Shown piece after piece: positions 1-8,124 of a DNA stretch of 64,000 nt. The position numbers were made by a program, and so were the translations under genes. The notes beneath the pieces are model-generated. The model ran no database searches. It saw only the letters and a program-made list of their open reading frames with translations, and was not told the origin of the DNA. Each line of letters begins with the position of its first letter. The first letter of the stretch is position 1. The DNA lies in NCBI GenBank assembly GCA_029946065.1, contig JAQSDU010000011.1:161527-225526 (forward strand). The letters are read 5' to 3'. Source of the DNA: Flavobacterium sp. Lineage in GTDB: Bacteria > Bacteroidota > Bacteroidia > Flavobacteriales > Flavobacteriaceae.

Positions 1-1
1 A

Positions 2-1531
2 ATGGTATCTAATTTCAGGGATATTACACATAAAAAAATATCGGAACAGCAACGTGAATTTGACACCAGAAATCTCAATGCATTAATTAATAACACACAC
101 GATCTTTTATGGAGTATCGACCGGGATTATAAACTGATTACATCCAACAGGCCATTTGACCAGATAACCGCAAAAATCCATGGCAAGTCGCTGGAGAAAG
201 GTGACTGCGTTTTGAAAGGAGTCGAAAAAGAACGGCAAAAGCGGTTCATCTCTTTTTATGAGAAGGCATTTTCAGGCGAAATTTTTTCGATAATCGAGCA
301 CAATACCAAGCCAATGGAGTTTTGGTCCGAAATTTCGTTTTATCCTATTGAGGTAGAGGAAAAAATTATCGGCACGGCTTGCCATTCGCGAAATATTACA
401 GAACGAATTAAAAGTGAACACTTATTGCGTAAAAGCGAAATTTTTAATCGCGGCATACTCGATTCATTGAGCGCTCATATCGCAGTGATCAACAAAAAAG
501 GAGATATTATCGCCGTAAACGATTCTTGGCGACGATTTGCGAGAAAAAATGGCGATATACAATTAAAATCAACCATTGAAGGGAGTAATTACTTTATGGC
601 TTGTGAATTATCGATTGACCAGGGCGACAAAGACGCGGTAAATGTACTTGCGCAGATTAAAAAAGTAATGAAAGGAACCCTTTCGGATTTTTATTATGAA
701 TATCCATGCCATTCTACTACAGAACAACGCTGGTTTTCAATGCTAGTAAGAAAATTTGAAAATGATGAAACGTTGATCGTAATATCACACCAGGACATCA
801 CTGCACGTAAAATTGTTGAGAACCAGCTGCTGCTGAACAATGCCACATTGCAAAAAACCAACGACGAACTGGATCGCTTTGTTTATAGCGTGTCACATGA
901 CCTGCGTGCTCCGCTGACATCTATATTAGGCCTGGTAAACCTGATTGAAATGGAGAGCAAGGAACCTGATACGTTGTCACATATCACGATGATTCGGAAA
1001 AGTATTATAAGGTTGGATAATTTCATAAAAAACATATTGAATTATTCGCGGAACAACCGCACCGATGTAGAAAGTGAATTTATACCGGTTTATAACACTG
1101 TAAACGATATTGTCGTGTTGTTGCGTGGCGCTAAAGAATATGATGATATCGCATTCGAAATCGATATTATCGAGGAATTCCCCTTCCATTCAGACAAACA
1201 CCGATTTATAACGATTATTGAAAATCTCATCTCTAATGCCATTAAATACCATAAAAAGCAAGAAAAAGGAAGGTTTATTAGGATTTCAGGCACCTCAAGG
1301 CAGGACGTATTAGAATTAAACATAGCAGATAATGGTACCGGCATTGCGCCAGGCCATCATTCTAAAATATTCGATATGTTTTACCGCATTGCCAATACTA
1401 TTAACGGTTCCGGACTCGGACTTTATATCGTCAAGGAAAGCATCCAAAAATTAGGAGGAACGATTGTCGTTACTTCCAAAGAAGGAAAAGGTACCTGTTT
1501 TACAATCCATTTAAAAAATCTTCAATTATGA
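2..1531 (+). CDS. PAS-domain sensor histidine kinase, 5' end outside the window
   Basis: Soluble two-component kinase; only the part from position 2 is visible. The first residues (VSNFRDITHKK) look like the end of a PAS domain, so the gene almost certainly begins upstream and the first ATG is internal. Two further PAS-like domains lie at about residues 25-135 and 148-270, followed by a HisKA helix with the phospho-acceptor H299 in SVSHDLRAPL and an HATPase domain with the N box (ENLISNAIKYH), DNGTGI and GSGLGLYIVKE. There is no membrane segment in the visible part. Its stop overlaps the ATG of the next response regulator by four bases (ATGA), so the two are translationally coupled and are probably cognate partners. 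The input signal is unknown. Confidence 0.9.
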   Translation: MVSNFRDITHKKISEQQREFDTRNLNALINNTHDLLWSIDRDYKLITSNRPFDQITAKIHGKSLEKGDCVLKGVEKERQKRFISFYEKAFSGEIFSIIEHNTKPMEFWSEISFYPIEVEEKIIGTACHSRNITERIKSEHLLRKSEIFNRGILDSLSAHIAVINKKGDIIAVNDSWRRFARKNGDIQLKSTIEGSNYFMACELSIDQGDKDAVNVLAQIKKVMKGTLSDFYYEYPCHSTTEQRWFSMLVRKFENDETLIVISHQDITARKIVENQLLLNNATLQKTNDELDRFVYSVSHDLRAPLTSILGLVNLIEMESKEPDTLSHITMIRKSIIRLDNFIKNILNYSRNNRTDVESEFIPVYNTVNDIVVLLRGAKEYDDIAFEIDIIEEFPFHSDKHRFITIIENLISNAIKYHKKQEKGRFIRISGTSRQDVLELNIADNGTGIAPGHHSKIFDMFYRIANTINGSGLGLYIVKESIQKLGGTIVVTSKEGKGTCFTIHLKNLQL

Positions 1532-1944
1532 CTACGCCTCTTGAATACAGCTACAAAAATGTTATGATTATCGATGACAACGACATCGACCGTTATATCG
1601 CCAAAAGAATCATTTCAGCCCACAATTTTTCAGCCCATATCCTATCTTATGAAAATGGTATTGAAGCGTTTCAGTACCTTAAAACCAATCAGGAAAACGC
1701 TGCCGCACTACCCGAAATCATTTTTGTAGATATTTATATGCCAGAGATGTCAGGTTTTGAATTCATAGCTTTGTATGATGGTTTATCGGTTGCATTGAAA
1801 AAGCATTGCGCGGTGTATATAATTTCATCAACTATCGACCCAGAGGATTTAAAGCGTGCCAATAATGACCCTAATGTCATTGGGTTCCATGTCAAACCGA
1901 TAGACGGAAATTTCCTCTCTGCAATTAGTCGAAAGATGTCTTGA
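1528..1944 (+). CDS. Single-domain response regulator
   Basis: A 138-residue receiver domain with no output domain. The acidic pair lies in MIIDDND, the phospho-acceptor Asp in FVDIYMPEMSGFEF, and the conserved Lys in HVKPI near the C terminus. Stand-alone receivers of this Rcp1-like type usually act through protein-protein contact or as a step in a phosphorelay. It overlaps the upstream kinase by four bases and is its likely target. It closely resembles the receiver at 2909-3313 in sequence and length, with a LytTR regulator between them, which points to a local duplication. Confidence 0.88.
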   Translation: MTTPLEYSYKNVMIIDDNDIDRYIAKRIISAHNFSAHILSYENGIEAFQYLKTNQENAAALPEIIFVDIYMPEMSGFEFIALYDGLSVALKKHCAVYIISSTIDPEDLKRANNDPNVIGFHVKPIDGNFLSAISRKMS

Positions 1945-2104
1945 AAATTTGCATTATTCCCAGCGACTATTCCCCAAACAGTTGCAGTTGTTACTTTACA
2001 ATTCACAATAAACCGTTATGAAGCCTATTTAAATTGCCGATTGCTTATTTTTCCACCCACAAAAAAAAGCATCGATAACAAATATTTTAAATCAACCATT
2101 CCAG

Positions 2105-2863
2105 ATGCCATTAATGCCCATAAATGCCCTTATTGTGACCGAAGATTCGAGCGGAGTTGTCATGCTTCGAAAATTCGAGGCGGAAAATGCAGTCATTCTG
2201 AAAATCCTTGGTGAGGCAAACGGCGCTAACGAAGGCGCAGCACTTACGTCCTTAAAAAGACCTGACTTAATATTTCTAGATGGCAGTGTTGATGCTACCA
2301 CATTTTTTTCGCTATTGGGTAAGCTCGATTTTAATATTCCTAAAATTATCCTAATTTCAAAAGAGCCATGCGATGCCATGAAGGCATTCACTTATAACGC
2401 CATAGATTTTATTTTGAAGCCTATTGAATTCAACGTCCTGATGATGGCGATGTATAAAGTGATCAAACGAATTGAGATGGAGCGCTCACTGCAAAATCAA
2501 AATGTCGAAAAAATTTCAGGTCACGACCTTAATATTGCCAAAGGGTTCGTAGCAGTATCTTCGCTCAACAAAATTGAGCTATTGCCGATGGCTGACATAT
2601 TATTCTGCAAGTCAGACGGAAAATACACGATCTTTTTCCTCGTTGGCGGCAAGAAAGTAATGTCGAGCCGGAATTTAGGAGAATACAGCAAAATTCTCGA
2701 TTACAATTATTTTTTCAGGGTACACCATTCCTATATCGTCAACTTGCTGCATATCGTAAAGATTGTAAAAAATGAAGGGTATTTCTGTGAATTTGCCAAT
2801 GGCAGCAACGTTCCGGTAGCTACCCGAAGACAAGAAGATTTCCAAAGATTTATGAAACTTTAA
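2105..2863 (+). CDS. LytTR-family response regulator
   Basis: A 252-residue regulator with an N-terminal receiver (about residues 5-120) and a C-terminal LytTR DNA-binding domain (about 150-250; motifs DILFCKSDGKYT and FFRVHHSYIVNL). The receiver is divergent: the N-terminal acidic pair is Glu-Asp (VTEDSS), and the acceptor Asp is in LIFLDGSVD instead of the usual D-x-x-MP. The Lys of ILKP is kept, so phosphorylation remains plausible. An in-frame ATG at 2114 (MPINALIV) fits the receiver start slightly better than 2105. It sits between two similar single-domain receivers, suggesting one signalling cluster with the kinase at the left edge. DNA targets are not evident. Confidence 0.85.
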   Translation: MPLMPINALIVTEDSSGVVMLRKFEAENAVILKILGEANGANEGAALTSLKRPDLIFLDGSVDATTFFSLLGKLDFNIPKIILISKEPCDAMKAFTYNAIDFILKPIEFNVLMMAMYKVIKRIEMERSLQNQNVEKISGHDLNIAKGFVAVSSLNKIELLPMADILFCKSDGKYTIFFLVGGKKVMSSRNLGEYSKILDYNYFFRVHHSYIVNLLHIVKIVKNEGYFCEFANGSNVPVATRRQEDFQRFMKL

Positions 2864-2908
2864 GTGACCTACATAAAAATATTTTAAAAATTAAAAAAAA
2901 TTCAGATA

Positions 2909-3313
2909 ATGAGCACACCAATTACGACCGTAATGATCATTGATGATAATGCAGTAGATCTCTACATCGCATCAAGAATGGTCAAAACTAACCTCGTTTC
3001 TACAACGGTCTTGGAATATAGCACCGCCTTTGAAGCATTAGAATTCCTGAAACAGCATCAGGATGATGTGAAAGCCCTGCCAGAGATAATTTTTGTCGAT
3101 ATCTACATGCCCCAAATGTCGGGATTTGAATTCATGGAAGGCTACGACAACCTATCGCCATTGCTAAAGAAGCATAGCCGGGTTTACATACTTTCTTCTT
3201 CTATCGACGACGGTGATATTGCTCGCGCGCGCATCAACAGCAATACTTGTAGCTTTCTTGTCAAACCGATCACAAAGAATTTTCTAGATAGCATCGGCAA
3301 CGGAAGTCTCTAA
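2909..3313 (+). CDS. Single-domain response regulator (paralogue of 1528-1944)
   Basis: A 134-residue stand-alone receiver. The acidic pair is in MIIDDNAVD, the acceptor Asp in FVDIYMPQMSGFEF, and the Lys in LVKPI. Sequence blocks such as ALPEIIFVDIYMP are shared with the receiver at 1528-1944. No output domain is present. It is separated from the LytTR gene by 45 AT-rich bases and may be co-transcribed with it. It probably competes with, or relays to, the same kinase; this is inference from the tandem arrangement. Confidence 0.87.
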   Translation: MSTPITTVMIIDDNAVDLYIASRMVKTNLVSTTVLEYSTAFEALEFLKQHQDDVKALPEIIFVDIYMPQMSGFEFMEGYDNLSPLLKKHSRVYILSSSIDDGDIARARINSNTCSFLVKPITKNFLDSIGNGSL

Positions 3314-3842
3314 TTTTGATTAGCCGATTGTTCAATTCTGTTACTTTTTTTGAACGGCTGAATTGCTCTTTGTTTATATCATTATCGCATAATCGTTATT
3401 TTAACTAATTTATTGCCGATAGACTGCGCTTATTACTTTCGACATTCAATACACATTATTTTCGTGAATAGCTACACCTGTAGAACATTGACAAAAAACC
3501 TGAATTCTGGTAAAAAAACACGCTAGCCTACTCATCACTACATTTTTATATATCATGCCAACTTCAGACAACATGCCAATAAATTCCACTTGGATATTGA
3601 CCATTGCATGCCTTTTGCTGGGGCTTATAAAATTGCCTTAAAAATAAATCTGTCTCATTTTGCGCAAAAAAGTTAAATATTGCACCCGCACCACTAAATA
3701 AAAAAGTAAAAGAAGTTTTAATAAATTTCCCCCACTACCCCACGATCAACATTATGTAGGAATTTGAAGCGTTTTTTATTTTTATTTTTTCAAAATGAAC
3801 GTTGTTCAAAAAAATAATTATATTTGCAATCAGATCCACATT
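3314..3842. other. Intergenic region before the TetR gene
   Basis: About 480 bases with no convincing gene, ending in the promoter/operator of the downstream TetR gene. The only ORF of note is 3555-3641, 28 codons starting MPTSDNMPIN with a hydrophobic second half; it has no recognisable promoter or family and is not called. No clear terminator hairpin follows the receiver gene. Confidence 0.5.
3796..3826 (+). promoter_or_regulatory. TetR promoter with palindromic operator
   Basis: A perfect inverted repeat TGAAC-GTT-GTTCA lies at 3796-3808, and a Bacteroidota -7 element TATATTTG at 3819-3826. The MSTADRK start codon follows at 3843, 16 bases after the element. The same arms (TGAAC-N3-GTTCA) recur at 4481-4493 in front of the next gene, which suggests that the TetR protein encoded between them binds both sites. 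Confidence 0.6.
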
Positions 3843-4460
3843 ATGAGTACCGCAGATAGAAAAGCAAGAGATAAAGAAAACCTAAAAAGCTTAATCCTAC
3901 AAGGAGCCAAAAAACTCTTTTTAGAAAAAGGTATTGAGCAAACTACCATTAGAAATATTGCTGATGAAATTGATTATAGCGTAGGGACGGTTTATGTTTA
4001 TTTTAAGGATAAAAATGCAATTCTTCATGACATTCACAGCATTGGTTTTCAAGAATTGGGAAGAAACTTCACAGAACTGTTTACCATGGAAGATCCAATG
4101 GAACGCTTACGGAAAATGGGTGTTATCTACATGAAATTCGCTATCGAAAATTCGGAGATGTATGATTTGATGTTCAATGTTAAGGCACCAATGGAGTTTA
4201 TCGAAAACTCTGAAAAAGAAGAATGGAACGAAGGCGTGGGTACTTTTGATGCACTAAAAAATACGGTCGGGCAATGCATGGAAAAAGGGCATTTTAAAGG
4301 ACACTCGTTAGAGCCGCTATCCTTTATGATATGGAGTTTGGTGCATGGCATGTGTTGCCTAGAAATAAGAAATCGCACCAAAGGGGTCAAGTTTAAAAAT
4401 CCAGATACGATACTATTTGATGGATATCGGGAGTTTTTAAAAATTATTGAGAAACTGTAA
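3843..4460 (+). CDS. TetR/AcrR-family transcriptional regulator
   Basis: A 205-residue one-component repressor. The N-terminal helix-turn-helix is clear (ITLEQG-like start, then TTIRNIADEIDYSVGTVYVYFKDKNAIL), followed by an all-helical ligand domain. I chose ATG 3843 (MSTADRK) over the in-frame ATG 3795, because 3795 lies inside the operator and upstream of the -7 element TATATTTG at 3819-3826. Matching palindromes upstream of this gene and of the 7-TM protein gene suggest autoregulation and control of that neighbour. The inducer is unknown. Remnants of an SDR oxidoreductase downstream hint that the original regulon included a redox enzyme. Confidence 0.88.
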   Translation: MSTADRKARDKENLKSLILQGAKKLFLEKGIEQTTIRNIADEIDYSVGTVYVYFKDKNAILHDIHSIGFQELGRNFTELFTMEDPMERLRKMGVIYMKFAIENSEMYDLMFNVKAPMEFIENSEKEEWNEGVGTFDALKNTVGQCMEKGHFKGHSLEPLSFMIWSLVHGMCCLEIRNRTKGVKFKNPDTILFDGYREFLKIIEKL

Positions 4461-4480
4461 TATTTTTTTAATTTAAAATT

Positions 4481-4493
4481 TGAACTATGTTCA
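4481..4493. promoter_or_regulatory. Second TetR-type operator palindrome
   Basis: Inverted repeat TGAAC-TAT-GTTCA, with the same arms and spacer length as the site at 3796-3808. It directly follows an AAAATTTG promoter-like element and precedes the SDR remnant and the 7-TM protein gene. Two exact copies of a 10-base palindromic pattern within 700 bases around one repressor gene are unlikely by chance. Confidence 0.6.
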
Positions 4494-4512
4494 TTAAAAA
4501 AACAATGTTAAA

Positions 4513-4611
4513 ATGAAAGAAACAATCTTAATCACAAGTGCTAAGTCAGGTACTTGTCTAGAAATTCAAAAAAAACCGGCAAGTCCTGCATCTAAAAAAA
4601 CACTAACATGA
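4513..4611 (+). pseudogene. Short SDR N-terminal remnant (32 codons)
   Basis: The reading frame starts MKETILITSAKSGTCLEI, which resembles the Rossmann start of short-chain dehydrogenases (typically ILITGAxSGIGLEI). Two of the glycines are replaced (G to S and G to C), and the homology stops after about 20 residues. Its TGA overlaps the ATG of the 7-TM gene at 4608 (ATGA), so it may still be translated as a leader peptide that couples translation. I read it as the scar of an SDR gene that once preceded the membrane protein; the decayed copy at 30362-30504 has the same order. Confidence 0.45.
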
Positions 4612-5372
4612 AGCATCTATTGGAAATCATCAAATATAAAAATGAAACTATTTTTATTTATGGAGCAGCCTGTTTTTTAGGCGCATTAATTTGTTATGCA
4701 TTGACTAAATACAGTGCTACACAAATCATGGGCATTAGCGGATGGATTAAACCACTGAAGTTTTTCTTGTCTGTAGGAATTTTTACTTGGACAATGGGGT
4801 TTTATTTACAGTATTTGGAAAATCAAAAACAAGTTGAAATTTACATTTGGTCTATGATTGTCCTATTTTCAATTGAACTCATCCTAATTGTCTATCAAGC
4901 TGCACAAGGCAAAATGTCGCACTTTAATATTGCAACCACAAAGGATAGCTTAATTTTTAATCTTATGGCCATAGCCATTACCATCTTGATGCTGCATACG
5001 CTCTATATAGCAGTATTGTTTTTTAATCAAAGTAAATTTAATGCTCCTGAAACGATGATTCTGACCGTCAAATTAAGCATCCTAATCACAGTCCTATTTG
5101 CTTTTGAAGGCTTCGCTATGGGTGCCCTTTTAAAACATACCATCGGAAGTCAAGACGGGTCACCCGGTTTACCATTGGTTAATTGGAGTAAAACGAATGG
5201 CGATTTACGAGTGGCCCATTTTTTCGGAATTCACGCCCTACAAATCATTCCGCTTGTCACTTATCTATTTGCCAAGAGCAAACGAGATGTGATCATCATC
5301 AGTTCCATTTATTTTGTCTTAGTAACCTACACACTGATTCAGGCCTTGCAGGGAAAACCTTTTATCAAATAA
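4608..5372 (+). CDS. Conserved 7-TM membrane protein of unknown function
   Basis: A 254-residue polytopic inner-membrane protein with about seven hydrophobic segments (for example around residues 15-35, 45-65, 78-97, 115-140, 150-172, 200-220 and 228-245). Conserved-looking loop motifs are GWIKPLKFFLS near the N terminus and NGDLRVAHFFGIHALQI near the C terminus. I do not recognise a named family. It follows a TetR gene and a matching operator, so it is probably under that repressor. A degraded relative of its C-terminal motif occurs at 30433-30504, beside another TetR gene, which supports a real TetR-linked family. Transport or quinone/redox functions are possible but unsupported. Confidence 0.75.
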   Translation: MKHLLEIIKYKNETIFIYGAACFLGALICYALTKYSATQIMGISGWIKPLKFFLSVGIFTWTMGFYLQYLENQKQVEIYIWSMIVLFSIELILIVYQAAQGKMSHFNIATTKDSLIFNLMAIAITILMLHTLYIAVLFFNQSKFNAPETMILTVKLSILITVLFAFEGFAMGALLKHTIGSQDGSPGLPLVNWSKTNGDLRVAHFFGIHALQIIPLVTYLFAKSKRDVIIISSIYFVLVTYTLIQALQGKPFIK

Positions 5373-5390
5373 AATTAAATCGATTATACA

Positions 5391-5858
5391 ATGAAAAATA
5401 CTATTAACATTATAGTTTTATTAATAACTTTTTTCGCTTTTGGACAAAATGGTGTCATCAAAGGAAAAATTACCGATAAACAATCTGAAATGCCTCTTGT
5501 TGGCGCGACCATTACCATTGCAAACTATACTGCACTAAGTGCTCTAACCGACGATAATGGAAACTTTCAGATCAGCAATGTCCCACTAGGCAGACAGTTA
5601 CTTACCGTTACGTACATGGGCTATCTGCCGACTTCGGTTCCTAATATAGAAGTAACATCGGGTAAAGACGTGTATATTGCTATTGCTCTTATTGAAAATT
5701 ACAATTCTTTAGATGAAGTAATAATTAAAGTCGAAGCCAATAAAGTAAAAGCACTGAACAAAATGGCAGCCGTTTCTACAAGGCAATTTAGTCTAGAAGA
5801 AGTCAATCGATATGCTGGCGGAAGAAGCGATGTGGCAAGATTAGTGGCCAATTTTGCG
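5391..5858 (+). pseudogene. TonB-dependent receptor, truncated N-terminal fragment
   Basis: Begins with a signal peptide (MKNTINIIVLLITFFAFGQ), then a carboxypeptidase-like regulatory domain (GVIKGKITDKQSEMPLVGATI to about residue 100), and the start of the plug (FSLEEVNRYAGGRSDVARLV). In intact receptors of this type the text after RYAGGR-D-ARL-NFAG continues for several hundred residues. Here homology ends near 5855, and the frame runs 10 codons into the reverse complement of another gene before stopping at 5894. The barrel and most of the plug are missing, so it cannot be functional. The gene follows the 7-TM gene by 18 bases. Confidence 0.8.
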
Positions 5859-5931
5859 CTACTGCTAATCCAATTCCAGAACTTCCGCCGATGACAATAA
5901 TGGTTTTGTCTTTTAAATTTTTTTCTAACAT
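5859..5931 (-). pseudogene. SDR oxidoreductase, 5' fragment cut at a rearrangement junction
   Basis: Reading the minus strand from ATG 5931 gives MLEKNLKDKTIIVIGG and then SSGIGLAVA, a textbook short-chain dehydrogenase start with an intact GGxSGIG nucleotide motif. It then runs directly into the antisense of the TonB receptor fragment. A minus-strand promoter element TATTTTTG (5963-5956) is still present 24 bases upstream. The gene is divergent from the HxlR regulator, the usual layout for an HxlR-controlled oxidoreductase. About 25 codons remain. It is too short to function and marks an inversion or deletion endpoint. Confidence 0.65.
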
Positions 5932-6019
5932 ATTTGTATTTTTTAGATTTCGATACAAAAATATATTTCATTATTTTTACTACCTAAAAAGCAAGTACAC
6001 ACAATTTAGTAAGTATAAA

Positions 6020-6382
6020 ATGAGAAAAGAAAATTCATCCAACCATATAAATGAAAAAGCGATTACCAATAACTGTCCTATCACTTCAACCGTTATGGCC
6101 ATTGGCGGTCGGTGGAAAATTGTCATATTGTGGCAATTAAAAAACAGCGCACTTCGATATAACGAAATCAGGAAAGCTATTCCGAATATTTCTGAAAAAA
6201 TGCTCATCCAACAATTAAAAGAATTGATGCAAAGTGGATGGGTGAATAAAAAAGACTTTAATGAAATTCCTCCAAGAACGGAGTACAGTTTGACCGATTT
6301 AGGCAGTTCATTTATGCCTATTCTGGAAAATATTTATGAGTGGGGAACTGTTAATAATATTACCGGAGAAGGGAATCAATAA
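6020..6382 (+). CDS. HxlR-family winged-helix regulator
   Basis: A 120-residue MarR/HxlR-type DNA-binding protein. The diagnostic core CPITSTVMAIGGRWKIVILWQL, LRYNEIRKAIPNISEKMLIQQLKEL and EYSLTDLG is complete, including the N-terminal Cys common in redox- or electrophile-sensing members. I start at ATG 6020 (MRKENSS); the in-frame extension to 5891 would read through the SDR fragment and its promoter. AAGTA half-sites at 5993-5997 and 6011-6015 lie between the divergent genes and may be its operator. Its presumed target, the SDR, is truncated, so this may be an orphan regulator. Confidence 0.85.
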   Translation: MRKENSSNHINEKAITNNCPITSTVMAIGGRWKIVILWQLKNSALRYNEIRKAIPNISEKMLIQQLKELMQSGWVNKKDFNEIPPRTEYSLTDLGSSFMPILENIYEWGTVNNITGEGNQ

Positions 6383-6556
6383 TGACTATAAAGCATTCGA
6401 ATTTTTAAATCTGTTCTATTTTCAAAGGTTTTGAATCCCGATCCTTTCCCTATTTACTTTTTGAAACTTCATTTTGAACACAAATTGCTGCGTTTTGGAA
6501 ACAACAGCAGTTTTTAAACTGTTAACCTTTGCACTTCACAATTAAATAAAAAAGAG

Positions 6557-6940
6557 ATGATAGGTCCTGTCAAGCAAGCATTTGACTACTCTTTACCACC
6601 TAATGCTGAAATACTGACAGTCAATTTTAAAGATGATGCCTTTTACCGTTTCTTTGGCACGACAGCTATCGCAGAGCATGTACCAATGAATCCAGAGGAT
6701 TTAGTAAATGAAGATTGCTTCAATATTTTGTGGCATGAACTCAATAAAATGACCGATACAAACACAAGAGTAAATCATATTCTCAAATTTAGCGAACCTT
6801 ACTTAGCGAACCGAAATAAAATTGCAGAACAATTGGCTAACTTCAAGGAGCAATCGTTAAATCCAATAAAATCTGTTGCCAGCCAAAATAGTCAGACTGA
6901 ACGCAATATTGCACAGCAAAGGATGAGAAAATCATTCTGA
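6557..6940 (+). pseudogene. AraC-family regulator, truncated
   Basis: The 127 residues look like the middle of a Bacteroidota AraC regulator: a sensor-domain end (VGP-like start, AEILTVNFKDDAFYRFFG, NPEDLVNEDCFNILWHEL) and the linker before the DNA-binding domain (NRNKIAEQLANFKEQSLNPIKS, ASQNSQTERNI). The expected tandem helix-turn-helix is missing: after TERNIAQQRMRKSF there is a stop. The sequence starts inside what is normally a longer sensor domain, although an ATG and a TTAACCTTTGC promoter-like box (about 6522-6532) precede it. A residual shorter product is possible. I judge it non-functional as a DNA-binding protein. Confidence 0.6.
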
Positions 6941-7158
6941 GGCAAGTCTAATATTTTAGCGTTTCCGTCAAGGCATTCCAAACTGGAATACTTTGCTTAG
7001 CATAGCGAAAAAACCTTTCAAAAGGCAATAACTGCTATCTGCCCAAGGTGAACTATCCGTTAAATCCAGAAGGTTTTATAATTGAGAATAGCGATTTTCA
7101 TACCTTCAAAATGAAAAGCCAACAATTATACAACTTTTACTAATTTGAATAAAAAATA
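6941..7158 (+). other. Decayed coding remnants left of the mannan locus
   Basis: No intact gene. A frame without a start codon at 7036-7143 reads KVNYPLNPEGFIIENSDF and continues to QLYNFY and a stop, with codon choice like a real gene; its family was not recognised. Short protein-like pieces also occur at 6950-7010 in shifting frames. This looks like an eroding gene end next to the truncated AraC gene. Confidence 0.35.
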
Positions 7159-8118
7159 CTAATCTTTATTATATTGTCGTAGGTAATTGCGAACTATTAT
7201 CCCGGATTCCTTTAAATCCCTATTTTTCCAACGTCCTTCAGATTTTGCAGTTGGCTTTAAAATAGAACAAGTTTCATCTTTATCCGAAACCGACCAGACA
7301 ATCCAACTCATTTTATGACTTTCCATCCAATCAATATATTCCTTCCAGGCAGCCTGATTGAGCGGCCCGTCACCAGTGGCTTCCATTCCTGCAGATTCTG
7401 AAACAAATACCGGAAGTCCGCTTTTAATGGCGGCATCAGTTCTGTCCCGCAGCCACTTTTCGTGGGTCGCCGCGTAAAAATGCATTGTATACATTATATT
7501 GTCAAATCCGGTAATAGGGTCTGCGGCGGGAAGATTAATTTCCTGGTCCCATTTTGGTGAACCTACTAGGATAATATTATCTGGATCATTTTTGCGAATT
7601 ACTTTAATGACTGCTTCGGCGTATGTTTTAACTTCTGCCCAGCTTTCGTAGTCTGGCTCGTTAAAAACTTCATAAATGACATTTGGATATGCGCCATATT
7701 TCTTAGACATTGCTCCAAAAAAGTTTTTTGCTTCTTCAAGGTTAATGTTATGGCTGTGCCAATCAATTATAACGTAAATATCACTTTTTATGGCGCCGTC
7801 AACAACGGCTTCAACTTTTTCAGTTGAAAATTTTGGCTCTTTTATATAAGACTTGTCTCCGACTTCAACCCCCATGGCAGCGCGAACTACATTACAGTGA
7901 AAGTCTTTTTTAAGCCATTCAACAGCACCTTCATTGTAAAATCTGGGCCAGAAACTATGCCAGCCAAAACTCATCCCACGAAGTACAATTGGCTCATCTT
8001 TAGCATCACTCAGCTGTGTTCCGATAACTTTAAGCTGACCATGCTTTATTACAAATTGCGCCTTTGCAGCCATAACTGTGATGCACATAAACAGTGTAAG
8101 TACGATTTTCGTTTTCAT
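7159..8118 (-). CDS. GH5 endo-glycanase (cellulase/glucomannanase type)
   Basis: A 319-residue secreted enzyme with signal peptide MKTKIVLTLFMCITVMAAKA and a single GH5 barrel. The acid/base is E154 in EVFNEPD and the nucleophile is E241 in VFVSESAG; VRAAMG and IIDWHSH are typical GH5 strand motifs. The overall layout resembles the GH5 subfamily that contains many endo-beta-1,4-glucanases (subfamily 2), which differs from the GH5_7-like mannanase at 23996. It is the last gene of the susC-susD-SGBP-GH27-GH5 operon, with a 6-base gap after GH27. In this setting it likely cleaves glucose-containing stretches of glucomannan in the periplasm or outside the cell; the substrate is inferred. Confidence 0.85.
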   Translation of the reverse strand: MKTKIVLTLFMCITVMAAKAQFVIKHGQLKVIGTQLSDAKDEPIVLRGMSFGWHSFWPRFYNEGAVEWLKKDFHCNVVRAAMGVEVGDKSYIKEPKFSTEKVEAVVDGAIKSDIYVIIDWHSHNINLEEAKNFFGAMSKKYGAYPNVIYEVFNEPDYESWAEVKTYAEAVIKVIRKNDPDNIILVGSPKWDQEINLPAADPITGFDNIMYTMHFYAATHEKWLRDRTDAAIKSGLPVFVSESAGMEATGDGPLNQAAWKEYIDWMESHKMSWIVWSVSDKDETCSILKPTAKSEGRWKNRDLKESGIIVRNYLRQYNKD

Positions 8119-8124
8119 GTGCTA

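Noticed and set aside
3555..3641. 28-codon ORF with a hydrophobic second half between the receiver and TetR genes
   Set aside because: No promoter element, no coupling to neighbours and no recognisable family; such ORFs arise often in AT-rich spacers.
5850..5870. Insertion sequence at the TonB/SDR junction
   Set aside because: No transposase fragment, terminal inverted repeats or target duplication can be seen at the breakpoint.
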